Shown here: piece after piece, positions 17,091 through 24,037 of the stretch
Layout of the letters: every line of letters begins with the position of its first letter
Position numbering within the stretch: the first letter of the stretch is position 1
Made by a program: the position numbers and the translations under genes
Notes under the pieces: generated by a model
Database searches by the model: none
What the model was told of the DNA's origin: nothing
Seen by the model: the letters and a program-made list of their open reading frames with translations, nothing else
Assembly: GCA_947174945.1 (NCBI GenBank)
Contig: CAMWKZ010000025.1
Span: 1-38,194, forward strand
Source of the DNA: an uncultured Prevotellaceae bacterium
GTDB lineage: Bacteria > Bacteroidota > Bacteroidia > Bacteroidales > Bacteroidaceae
Direction of reading: 5' to 3'
Length of the DNA stretch: 38,194 nucleotides

Positions 17091-18197
17091 TTAGAAGGGG
17101 GCTGGAGTGTAGATGACGTGACCATGCTTCGTAATTTTCATAACGATACGCTGCTCCAGTGCCATAGTCAGCAGCCTGTTGTACTGGAAGGGTACGACAA
17201 TGCCCGACAACTGCATCACCCGCTGGCGCAGTTCGTAGCCACCCACCTCCATTTCGCCACGCATGGCATCCATGAACAGGCGCGGCACATCGAATTGATG
17301 CCCTTTTTGATTGTCATCCGTAGGGATGATGTACTCGCTGTTCAGTTTTTGCAACTGCTCCGCAGCCACCTGAACGGCAGCACCGCCAGCCACAGGGGCA
17401 TCCACCATTACGGGCAGTCCATCACTCCCTACGCCATAGTACAGCGGCTGCTCGATGTCGTACTTGCGCGTCATCGTTTGCGTCAGCGTGAAGATGCGCT
17501 GCGGCAGCTTCTCACAAGTGTACACCTCGAAAGCCTTATTCATCATTTCCGTACCGATACATCCGCGCAGGTTGTGGTCTTCGCTGCCCTTGTTCTGGTG
17601 CAGCACGCACACGATGCAGCAGTTGTGCTCCGTGGCCATGTGCATCAGCTCCTCCATCACCTCCTGCGCCAGCACCCCGTCGTTGATGTCGTTCACGAGG
17701 TCGCGGATGCCGTCCACTATCACGAGGTCGGGACGGCAGTGCGCCACCGCCTCGCTGAGCATGGCACGGCGCTCCTTCCACTCCACACCCCTCACGTTGA
17801 AGATGTCAAACCCCGGGTCGCCCCGCACCATCCGCATCACGCGGTTCTTCAGGATGTCCAGCGTCGACTCGTCGCTCTGCTCCGTGTCGTACCACAGCAC
17901 GCGCAGCCGCTCCTCACACTCGCGGTGGAAGTACAGCACGTCGCGCAGCGTGCAGCACGCCATCAGCATCGACGTGACAAACGTCTTGCCGCTCTTCGCC
18001 CGACCCGTAATCGCCACCAGCTCGCGGCGCGGAAAGCACAGGCGGCCAAACAGCCGAAACAAAAACTCCATAGGCGGCAGCTGCCGCTCGGGCGTGATGC
18101 GCATCTGCTCCAGCATCAGCATCCGCGGGCTCAGCGCCGTGGCCTCGCCGGCAAGAGCCAGCTCAGCCTCCAGTTGATTCATGATGTTACTGTCCAT
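17091..18197 (-). CDS. RepA-like AAA/RecA-fold ATPase (DnaB-type helicase-like)
   Basis: A 368-residue P-loop ATPase. Walker A is GRAKSGKT (65-72); a following DTEQSDEST segment, Walker B LVIVDGIRDL and CVLHQNKGSEDHNLRG are as in the RegA/RepA group of hexameric helicases and RecA-fold replication ATPases. I start at the ATG giving MDSNIMNQLEAE; the frame continues 15 codons upstream, but that part overlaps the promoter. It likely unwinds or loads on DNA together with the neighbouring toprim protein. It is the first gene of the cassette, with a perfect 15-bp inverted repeat over the -33 area. Confidence 0.83.
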   Translation of the reverse strand: MDSNIMNQLEAELALAGEATALSPRMLMLEQMRITPERQLPPMEFLFRLFGRLCFPRRELVAITGRAKSGKTFVTSMLMACCTLRDVLYFHRECEERLRVLWYDTEQSDESTLDILKNRVMRMVRGDPGFDIFNVRGVEWKERRAMLSEAVAHCRPDLVIVDGIRDLVNDINDGVLAQEVMEELMHMATEHNCCIVCVLHQNKGSEDHNLRGCIGTEMMNKAFEVYTCEKLPQRIFTLTQTMTRKYDIEQPLYYGVGSDGLPVMVDAPVAGGAAVQVAAEQLQKLNSEYIIPTDDNQKGHQFDVPRLFMDAMRGEMEVGGYELRQRVMQLSGIVVPFQYNRLLTMALEQRIVMKITKHGHVIYTPAPF

Positions 18198-18239
18198 AAC
18201 GTTGCAGTTCTTTAAGTGATTAACCAATTCAAAGTGCTG

Positions 18240-18247
18240 CAAAGTTA
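18240..18247 (-). promoter_or_regulatory. Promoter of the RepA-like gene (-7 element)
   Basis: Minus strand TAACTTTG, full match to TAnnTTTG; leader about 40 nt. There is no TTTG at -33, where the left arm of a perfect inverted repeat lies instead. Confidence 0.62.
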
Positions 18248-18262
18248 CGCTTATGCACGCGA

Positions 18263-18301
18263 CCGTACCCCCTACGCACTACCTACGCGTAGGGGGTACG
18301 G
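18263..18301. repeat. Perfect 15-bp inverted repeat, candidate operator
   Basis: CCGTACCCCCTACGC (18263-18277) and GCGTAGGGGGTACGG (18287-18301) are exact reverse complements around a 9-bp loop. It overlaps the -33 area of the RepA-like promoter. With no T-run and a location upstream of two divergent genes, a protein-binding site is more likely than a terminator. Confidence 0.85.
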
Positions 18302-18385
18302 ATGCCCTCAGCCCGTCAGTGAGAGCATCTGCACCCCATAAACTATTTTTAACACCTACGATGGCGCGTTTTGATTTATTTTTCG

Positions 18386-18393
18386 TATCTTTG
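18386..18393 (+). promoter_or_regulatory. Promoter of the DUF1593 gene (-7 element)
   Basis: TATCTTTG, full match to TAnnTTTG, 19 bp before the ATG at 18412. A correctly spaced -33 box is not seen. Confidence 0.55.
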
Positions 18394-18411
18394 TAGCTAT
18401 AATGGTTAAAG

Positions 18412-19845
18412 ATGAAGACAATGGGCATAAAAATGAAACTCTATGCAGTGGCACTCCTTCTCGGGTGCCTTGGAGGCTCGGCACGGGGGGCATCCCCGGA
18501 AGCTGGAAGGAAACCGCGTCTGGTAGTGCTTACGGACATAGCCCCGGGGCATATCGAGCCTGACGACATGGAGTCGATGGTGAGGCTGATGGCCTATGCC
18601 GACCAAGTGGAAATCGAGGCACTCATCACGACCATCGGATGGAACTGCGACCCTTATCCCACAGAGTGGGCCGACTCGCTGTGGCGCGTGATTGACGCCT
18701 ATGAGCACGACCTGCCCAACCTGATGAAGCGCAGTCGCCAGAAAACATTCCTCCCGCTGGGCAAGGAGGCAGCAAGCCAGACCATCGGCTACTGGCCCAG
18801 CGCAGACTATCTGCGCAGCCGTGTGGCAATGGGCAGCACCCGTGCAGGCATCGGGGTCATTGGGGCTGCCAACCGCTCGGCAGGCAGCGACCTCATCATA
18901 CGGCTGGTGGACGAAGCCGACGACCGTCCGCTATGGGTGGCAGCATGGGGTGGGGCGAACACGCTGGCACAGGCCATCTGGCAGGTACGGCAGGAGCGCA
19001 CGCCAGAACAGCTGAAGGCATTCCTGAACAAGCTCAGGCTCTATACCATCACCGACCAAGATATGGTTTATGCCATGAGGATGAACCGTGCCTACAGCTC
19101 GCACCAATGGATGCGGAGGGAGTATGCTGGCGACCTGCTGTTTATATGGGACGAGAGTGCATGGCTGTCACAATGCGAACTGGGCAGCAAGGGATGGCAG
19201 CAATATGCCGCAATGATACAGGGCAAAGGACAGCTGGGCAAGGTATATCCCACCTACAAGTACGGAGTGGAGGGCGACACGCCCAGCTGGCTCCATATCC
19301 TGCCCAACGGCCTCCATTCCCCCGATGACCCGCGGCAGGTGGGATGGGCAGGCTGCTTCCGTCGCGATATGTGCCCCGACTCGCTCACCGTGGCATGGAC
19401 TAACTGGCGGCAGCCACAGAAAGGCACCTCACGCCAATACGAAGAGACATTCTACCCTGACATCTTCAACGATTTCGCAGCACGCATGGAATGGGCTGAT
19501 ACAGGCAAGGGCAATACCAACCCCGTCGTTGTCATAAATGGAGACAATAGTCTGGCACCCGTTATCCTGACGGCTATAAGTGGGCAGAAGGTGGAACTGG
19601 ATGCCTCTGGCTCATACGACCCCGACAATGATAAGCTGTCATTCAAGTGGTGGGTGCAGTCGGACATCGGTAATTGTCCGCAGGACATCACACTGGTATG
19701 GAAAGATGCCCATGCCATATTGACAGTCCCCGATGCCGCACAAGGCACTGAGATTCACATGGTATGCCAAGTTCACGACAACGGCAGCATCCCATTGGCT
19801 GCCTATCGGCGCATCATCATCAAGGTGGAAAATAGCAGGCAGTGA
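18412..19845 (+). CDS. Secreted DUF1593 (nucleoside-hydrolase-like) protein
   Basis: A 477-residue exported protein. A signal peptide (LYAVALLLGCLGGSARGA) precedes a domain starting RLVVLTDIAPGHIEPDDMES, whose acidic cluster resembles the metal/ribose site of nucleoside hydrolases and matches DUF1593. From about 375 a beta-sandwich-like segment follows (GQKVELDASGSYDPDNDKLS), as in the PKD/Sde_0182-type C-terminal domain. Related proteins are often found with polysaccharide-degradation genes, so a glycan-related role is likely, but the reaction is unknown. It stands alone, converging with the next gene. Confidence 0.88.
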   Translation: MKTMGIKMKLYAVALLLGCLGGSARGASPEAGRKPRLVVLTDIAPGHIEPDDMESMVRLMAYADQVEIEALITTIGWNCDPYPTEWADSLWRVIDAYEHDLPNLMKRSRQKTFLPLGKEAASQTIGYWPSADYLRSRVAMGSTRAGIGVIGAANRSAGSDLIIRLVDEADDRPLWVAAWGGANTLAQAIWQVRQERTPEQLKAFLNKLRLYTITDQDMVYAMRMNRAYSSHQWMRREYAGDLLFIWDESAWLSQCELGSKGWQQYAAMIQGKGQLGKVYPTYKYGVEGDTPSWLHILPNGLHSPDDPRQVGWAGCFRRDMCPDSLTVAWTNWRQPQKGTSRQYEETFYPDIFNDFAARMEWADTGKGNTNPVVVINGDNSLAPVILTAISGQKVELDASGSYDPDNDKLSFKWWVQSDIGNCPQDITLVWKDAHAILTVPDAAQGTEIHMVCQVHDNGSIPLAAYRRIIIKVENSRQ

Positions 19846-19878
19846 ATCTTCATAGGTTGCAGCTGGTGTCATAGCTCG

Positions 19879-20511
19879 CTATATATCAGATAGCAACGCC
19901 TTTACCACATCCTGCCACTTGTGGTTCTTCTTCTGCTCCAGACCCTCGTTGAAGTCGCTTCTCATGTTGCGGCGGTGCCACAGTGCCTCAAACGTCTTCC
20001 ACTTGTTGTGCAGTTTTAGCAGCTCGGCCATCTGGTCAGCCATATAAGCAGCCTCCGTGCGCGACATTCCAACGGGTTGCAGGTGCTCGTCAACCAGCTC
20101 CGCCTGCTGCAATCTCTGCCATATCGCCATAGCCCGCTCCGTGTGCAGCTGGTTCACCAGCTCCATCCGTGCCACCTCCTTAGCCTCGTCCTCGGCCTTG
20201 TCCTTGCCCTGCATAAACGCTATGAAGTCGTGCAACAGCTGCTGCCCCTGCTGTTCAGCCAACTGCCGCTGGCGCTCCTCGGCCTTCAGCCGCTCAGCCT
20301 CCTCCCATTGCATGATGAGCACCAGCGCATGGCGGTAAGCCTCGCTGATGTCGGAATAGAACGCCAGTTCACTCGCCAGATGCCCCACGTGCATCCTTGC
20401 CGACTGGCTGTCACCAAGCTCCAGATAGAACCATACCGTCCGCTCCATCACCAAATAGGCTTCGGAGTGTCCCTGCGTAGGGCTGATAGTATATGTCTCG
20501 GTATGGTTCAT
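19879..20511 (-). CDS. Unknown coiled-coil protein
   Basis: A 210-residue protein that I do not recognise. Residues about 70-110 form a strongly charged, Gln/Glu-rich helix (EEAERLKAEERQRQLAEQQG) likely to be a coiled coil, followed by further helical segments and a Lys-rich C-terminus. There is no signal peptide or membrane segment. It converges with the DUF1593 gene (33 bp apart; a short GCTAT/ATAGC hairpin overlaps its end). Its best promoter candidate is about 250 bp upstream, giving an unusually long leader. Confidence 0.7.
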   Translation of the reverse strand: MNHTETYTISPTQGHSEAYLVMERTVWFYLELGDSQSARMHVGHLASELAFYSDISEAYRHALVLIMQWEEAERLKAEERQRQLAEQQGQQLLHDFIAFMQGKDKAEDEAKEVARMELVNQLHTERAMAIWQRLQQAELVDEHLQPVGMSRTEAAYMADQMAELLKLHNKWKTFEALWHRRNMRSDFNEGLEQKKNHKWQDVVKALLSDI

Positions 20512-20759
20512 TGCGATGAAAGCGGTTGAAATGGAAGGAATGGTTAGAAGAACTGATGCGACGGCGACGTGATATTATACCCCCTCCGTGGTGACCAATG
20601 GCCGACAACACCACACGACTGGCCGACCGACCAATACCGGTCGCCCGTCCCGCCTCAATCGCTCTGTGCATTGTCATAATCATCAACATCGTCACCTCTT
20701 TTCCACTATTCGTTAAAGCTAAACCGCAGCCCCACGTCGGGCCACAGAAAAAACAGCGG

Positions 20760-20767
20760 CAAATATA
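20760..20767 (-). promoter_or_regulatory. Candidate promoter of the coiled-coil gene
   Basis: Minus strand TATATTTG, full match to TAnnTTTG, but about 250 bp from the start codon and without a clear -33 box. Confidence 0.4.
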
Positions 20768-20908
20768 CAACATTTCCCGATAAAACGTGCATAAAATCCC
20801 AACTTTTTTTCAAAAATCCCCGTAATCGTTAACGTTTGGCCATGGCTATTATGATGTAATATTCGATGTTTTTTCACCGCTATTGTGCCTGTTTTCAAAA
20901 TTATTTCG

Positions 20909-20916
20909 TACCTTTG
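20909..20916 (+). promoter_or_regulatory. Methyltransferase promoter (-7 element)
   Basis: TACCTTTG, full match to TAnnTTTG, with a possible TTG at 20883-20885. It predicts a leader of about 30 nt before the ATG at 20952. Confidence 0.6.
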
Positions 20917-20951
20917 TAGTCAATTCAGACATGAAATCATAAAGTGGTGAT

Positions 20952-22283
20952 ATGGCAGTAAAAGCAGAAAAGAGGGATGGGGTGAAGCTGCACATTCTTC
21001 CCGAAGAAGTTACAAAGGATGGCTTGAAGATTTACGGCGAAACTTCATACGAGAACCATATAGCAGTATTAAGTCACTATCTGCACAACAATAGCGGCAA
21101 GGTGAGTGACGAGCAGAAGAGGGAGGTGATTATGGCCATCCGTGAATTTCTCGCACGAAAGGAGTTCCGGCAAGGCAAGGACAAAGAACTGACGGACGAA
21201 GATATTTGGACGGCAATGGAATCGCCGATGCAATATAACCTGTTTGACGACTTCTTTAAGGTTCCGTTCCCTGCCCCGGAGAGTCCGAAGTTCACTTTTA
21301 TAGACCTGTTTGCTGGCATTGGCGGTTTTCGTATTGCCCTTCAGAATCTTGGCGGCAAGTGTGTCTATTCGTCAGAGTTTGACGTCAAGGCGCAACAGTC
21401 ATATCTTGCAAACTATGGGGAAATGCCGTTTGGCGACATAACGAAGGAAACAACGAAGCGCTATATTCCCAAGGATTTTGATATCCTTTGTGGTGGGTTC
21501 CCTTGCCAAGCCTTTTCGTTGGCAGGCCATCGCCTGGGCTTTAAGGATGAGACACGCGGCACCTTGTTCTTTGAAATCGAGGCAATATTGAGGAAGCACC
21601 AACCCAAGGCGTTCTTTCTTGAAAACGTGAAAGGTCTTGCCATACATGATAAGGGCAGGACGCTCAAAACAATACTTGAACATCTGGACGATGCAGGCTA
21701 CGATGTCGTGCCGCCCCAAATCCTTAATGCAATGGACTATGGAGTGCCACAGCACCGAGAGCGCATTTACATTATCGGTTTCCGCAAAGACCTTGGTGTC
21801 AACGTGTCCGATTTTCATTACCCAGAACCGACTACTACGGGCGACAAGCGTCCGAGGTTCCGCGACGTGATGGAAGAAAACGAAGTGTCGGTTAAGTACT
21901 ATCTCTCCACTGCCTATATGGAAACACTTATCCGTCACAAGGCAAGGCATGAGGCCGCTGGGCATGGTTTTGGCTATAAAATCATAGACATTGACGGCGT
22001 GGCAAATGCCATTGTTGTTGGTGGCATGGGGCGCGAGTGCAATCTGCTCATAGACAAGCGGCTTACAAATTTCACTCCTATTACAAGGATTAAGGGTGAG
22101 GTAAACCGTGATGGCATCCGTAAAATGACCCCACGGGAATGGGCAAGACTACAAGGTTTCCCTGATACCTTTAAAATCGTGGTTGCTGATGCTTCGGCAT
22201 ACAAGCAGTTTGGTAACTCGGTCGCAATCCCTGCTGTTCAAGCTACGGCGGAGAAAGAATTACAATTAATAGGATTAATCTAA
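20952..22283 (+). CDS. DNA (cytosine-5) methyltransferase of a type II R-M system
   Basis: A 443-residue C5 methyltransferase with all main motifs: motif I FIDLFAGIGGFRIAL (from 116), motif IV GGFPCQAFS with catalytic Cys185, motif VI ENV (224-226), motif VIII QHRERIYIIG (from 267), then EWARLQGFPD and the motif X region QFGNSVAIPAV. Residues 1-110 are an extra, mostly charged and helical domain that I do not recognise. It is followed after 8 bp by an HpaII-like endonuclease gene, so it likely methylates CCGG. The AT-richer codon use differs from the neighbours, indicating transfer. Confidence 0.95.
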   Translation: MAVKAEKRDGVKLHILPEEVTKDGLKIYGETSYENHIAVLSHYLHNNSGKVSDEQKREVIMAIREFLARKEFRQGKDKELTDEDIWTAMESPMQYNLFDDFFKVPFPAPESPKFTFIDLFAGIGGFRIALQNLGGKCVYSSEFDVKAQQSYLANYGEMPFGDITKETTKRYIPKDFDILCGGFPCQAFSLAGHRLGFKDETRGTLFFEIEAILRKHQPKAFFLENVKGLAIHDKGRTLKTILEHLDDAGYDVVPPQILNAMDYGVPQHRERIYIIGFRKDLGVNVSDFHYPEPTTTGDKRPRFRDVMEENEVSVKYYLSTAYMETLIRHKARHEAAGHGFGYKIIDIDGVANAIVVGGMGRECNLLIDKRLTNFTPITRIKGEVNRDGIRKMTPREWARLQGFPDTFKIVVADASAYKQFGNSVAIPAVQATAEKELQLIGLI

Positions 22284-22291
22284 AATACGAT

Positions 22292-23374
22292 ATGGCACTG
22301 GCTGGTAATAAAGGAGAATGGAGTGAGATTTATATGCTTTTTCGCTTGCTTGGCGAAGGAAGGGTGTATGCGGGGGATGCTAACTTGAATAAGCTCGATT
22401 TGTATTACCCTATCCTCAATGTTATTCGTGAGGAAAGCAAACGCTATGAATATAAGCCGAATAGAGAGCAGAGCATTGTTGTAATCGATGAGGATGGTAA
22501 CGAGTTTGCGCGCATCTCAATGGAAAGGTTTATGACGGAGTCTGCCTTGCTGTTGGATACCATCAAAAGCACTAAAAAACGAGCCTTTGAAATTCCCAGG
22601 ACAGAAGGCTTTATGGGCGAAATAGGATGCACGAAACTGAAAGCGCCTTCAGGTGACAAGGCTGATATTCACATAGTGATTCATGACCTCCGCACTAATA
22701 TGACACCTGAATTGGGGTTTAGCATCAAGTCCCAGCTCGGCGGCGCATCCACTTTGCTCAATGCTGGTGAGACAACAAATATTACATATCGTGTCGTGGG
22801 GGGCAATATGACAGACGACGAATTGGAAGAAATAAACAGTATTAAAAGCCATCTGCCAAGAATGGAAGCCTTTGTCAACAAAGGCTATTCTATAGAGTAT
22901 TCGGACATTGAACACCCTGTTTTCAAGAATAATCTGCTTTTCCTTGATACCTGTATGCCTGAGTTTATTGCGGCTTGCCTTAAATGTAGCAATATGCCTA
23001 ACGCAAAATCGTCAATCAAAGAAACCGTAGAGGAAGTTGCTGCTCTGAATCCTTTTTGCTTTACTGGTAAGGATGTTACGGCATTCTATGAGCACAAGAT
23101 GAAAGTCTTACTGCTTGATTCCGCACTTGGTATGACACCAGCTAAGGAATGGAAAGGACGTTACGATGCCAATGGTGGCTATCTTGTGGTTAAAAAGGAT
23201 GGTGATATTGTCTGTTATCACTTCTATAACCGCAATGACGTAGAGGACTATCTGTATTATAACACCCGCTTTGAACGTGCAAGCCGTAACCGTTATCATT
23301 TTGGCTCACTGTATCGTTGTGATGATGGTGACGTCTATATTAAGTTGAATTTGCAGATTCGTTTTATGAAGTGA
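22292..23374 (+). CDS. HpaII-family type II restriction endonuclease
   Basis: A 360-residue protein similar in character to the HpaII endonuclease family (start GNKGEWSEIYMLFRLLGEGR). A candidate nuclease core lies in the segment DLRTNMTPELGFSIKSQLGG, where an acidic residue, a Glu and a later Lys fit a PD-(D/E)xK arrangement. HpaII cuts CCGG; the same specificity is inferred from the family and the adjacent C5 methyltransferase. It starts 8 bp after the methyltransferase stop. No controller (C) protein or vsr gene is seen. Confidence 0.85.
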   Translation: MALAGNKGEWSEIYMLFRLLGEGRVYAGDANLNKLDLYYPILNVIREESKRYEYKPNREQSIVVIDEDGNEFARISMERFMTESALLLDTIKSTKKRAFEIPRTEGFMGEIGCTKLKAPSGDKADIHIVIHDLRTNMTPELGFSIKSQLGGASTLLNAGETTNITYRVVGGNMTDDELEEINSIKSHLPRMEAFVNKGYSIEYSDIEHPVFKNNLLFLDTCMPEFIAACLKCSNMPNAKSSIKETVEEVAALNPFCFTGKDVTAFYEHKMKVLLLDSALGMTPAKEWKGRYDANGGYLVVKKDGDIVCYHFYNRNDVEDYLYYNTRFERASRNRYHFGSLYRCDDGDVYIKLNLQIRFMK

Positions 23375-23388
23375 ATCGTTATCGATTC
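23373..23388. terminator. Small hairpin after the endonuclease gene
   Basis: GAATCG/CGATTC form a 6-bp stem around TTAT, overlapping the last bases of the endonuclease gene and followed by TGTTTG. It may help end transcription between convergent genes, but it is weak. Confidence 0.3.
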
Positions 23389-23411
23389 TGTTTGATGTGT
23401 ACTCAAAGACA

Positions 23412-23573
23412 TCAGAGAGGCTCTGCAACGCAATAGGTGTCCATAGGATGTGTAAGCTCATAAACCTTGTCGTGCATGAAACGTTCAACCTCGTCCATCG
23501 TGAGCGTCTGGCCTGCCACAGCCTGGGCATGGCTCTTTTGCAAGAGGGCTACTAATGCTTCGTTTGCTTCCAT
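23412..23573 (-). CDS. Small unknown protein (53 residues), possibly antitoxin-like
   Basis: An open frame of 53 codons starting MEANEALVALLQKSHAQAV and containing AGQTLTMDEVERFMHDKVYE, ending VAEPL. The pattern 'xxGQTxTMDEVxxF' reminds me of the C-terminal part of small Bacteroidetes proteins, some of which are antitoxins, but I cannot assign a family. A good -7 element 30 bp upstream supports it as a real gene. No toxin partner is adjacent: downstream it faces the endonuclease gene. Confidence 0.65.
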   Translation of the reverse strand: MEANEALVALLQKSHAQAVAGQTLTMDEVERFMHDKVYELTHPMDTYCVAEPL

Positions 23574-23602
23574 AAACTGCAATATACTTGATTAATCGTC
23601 TG

Positions 23603-23610
23603 CAAAGATA
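23603..23610 (-). promoter_or_regulatory. Promoter of the 53-residue gene (-7 element)
   Basis: Minus strand TATCTTTG, full match to TAnnTTTG; leader about 25 nt. The -33 box is not evident. Confidence 0.55.
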
Positions 23611-23670
23611 CGAAATATATGGGGAACGTGCTGCTGCCCACCACTTAAAGAATGTTAAGCCCGTATGCGG

Positions 23671-24033
23671 CTACTGCAAGGCGCAGTCGCCGATGAGCTG
23701 CTGGATGTAGGGGCGCGGCCAGTCGCGCAGGTGACGGCGTTCGCCATCGTACTGCATCAGGTCGAGGTCCAGCGTTACCGTGCCCTCCCGACGGCCTGTT
23801 GCAGCCTCGAGTTCCTTTAGCTTTTGCTCGATTTGAACGACAGAGAGGGTAGTGGTGCCACTGACCAAGCGGTTCATGTAGAACGCGCCCGTGCCCTTCA
23901 CGTCACGCGTCCATATCACACGGCTCAACCGCACGTCGCCCAACAGCAGGGACAGCCGCTGCGATGCCCACTGCACGTGAGCACTCTGGCGGCTGTTGGA
24001 ACCAATGGATATGAGGACGGAGTGACGGGGCAT
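23671..24033 (-). CDS. folK: HPPK-like pyrophosphokinase (folate synthesis)
   Basis: A 120-residue protein with the fold marks of 6-hydroxymethyl-7,8-dihydropterin pyrophosphokinase: ISIGSNSRQSA at the start, FYMNRLVSG, IEQKLKELEAATGRREGTV and TLDLDLMQYDG carrying the metal-binding aspartates. It is shorter than typical HPPK (about 130-160) and the usual second arginine loop is reduced. It starts 4 bp after fbp and is the last gene of the long purU-to-folK run. Confidence 0.8.
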   Translation of the reverse strand: MPRHSVLISIGSNSRQSAHVQWASQRLSLLLGDVRLSRVIWTRDVKGTGAFYMNRLVSGTTTLSVVQIEQKLKELEAATGRREGTVTLDLDLMQYDGERRHLRDWPRPYIQQLIGDCALQ

Positions 24034-24037
24034 CGGC

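Larger units (their letters stand above)
20512..20951. other. Intergenic region between divergent genes
   Basis: 440 bp without a convincing gene. It holds a minus-strand TATATTTG (20760-20767) that could drive the coiled-coil gene through a leader of about 245 nt, and the methyltransferase promoter on the plus strand. A minus-strand frame of about 90 codons here has low-complexity, Arg/Ser/His-rich content and overlaps the next gene; I regard it as non-coding. The part next to the methyltransferase is AT-rich and may mark the edge of the acquired island. Confidence 0.5.

Noticed and set aside
14738..18197. Intact prophage or integrative element
   Set aside because: No integrase, transposase, relaxase, terminase or structural gene, and no tRNA-adjacent direct repeat was seen around the cassette.
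18323..18344. Possible single unit of the 22-bp repeat upstream of the DUF1593 gene
   Set aside because: GAGCATCTGCACC resembles the unit start, but no second unit follows or precedes at 22 bp, so chance similarity is likely.
20411..20773. 120-codon minus-strand frame upstream of the coiled-coil gene
   Set aside because: Arg/Ser/His-rich low-complexity translation, starts upstream of the only promoter motif and overlaps the next gene by 100 bp.
23306..23530. Minus-strand 74-codon frame overlapping the end of the endonuclease gene
   Set aside because: No family resemblance and overlap with both the endonuclease and the better supported 53-codon gene in a different frame.
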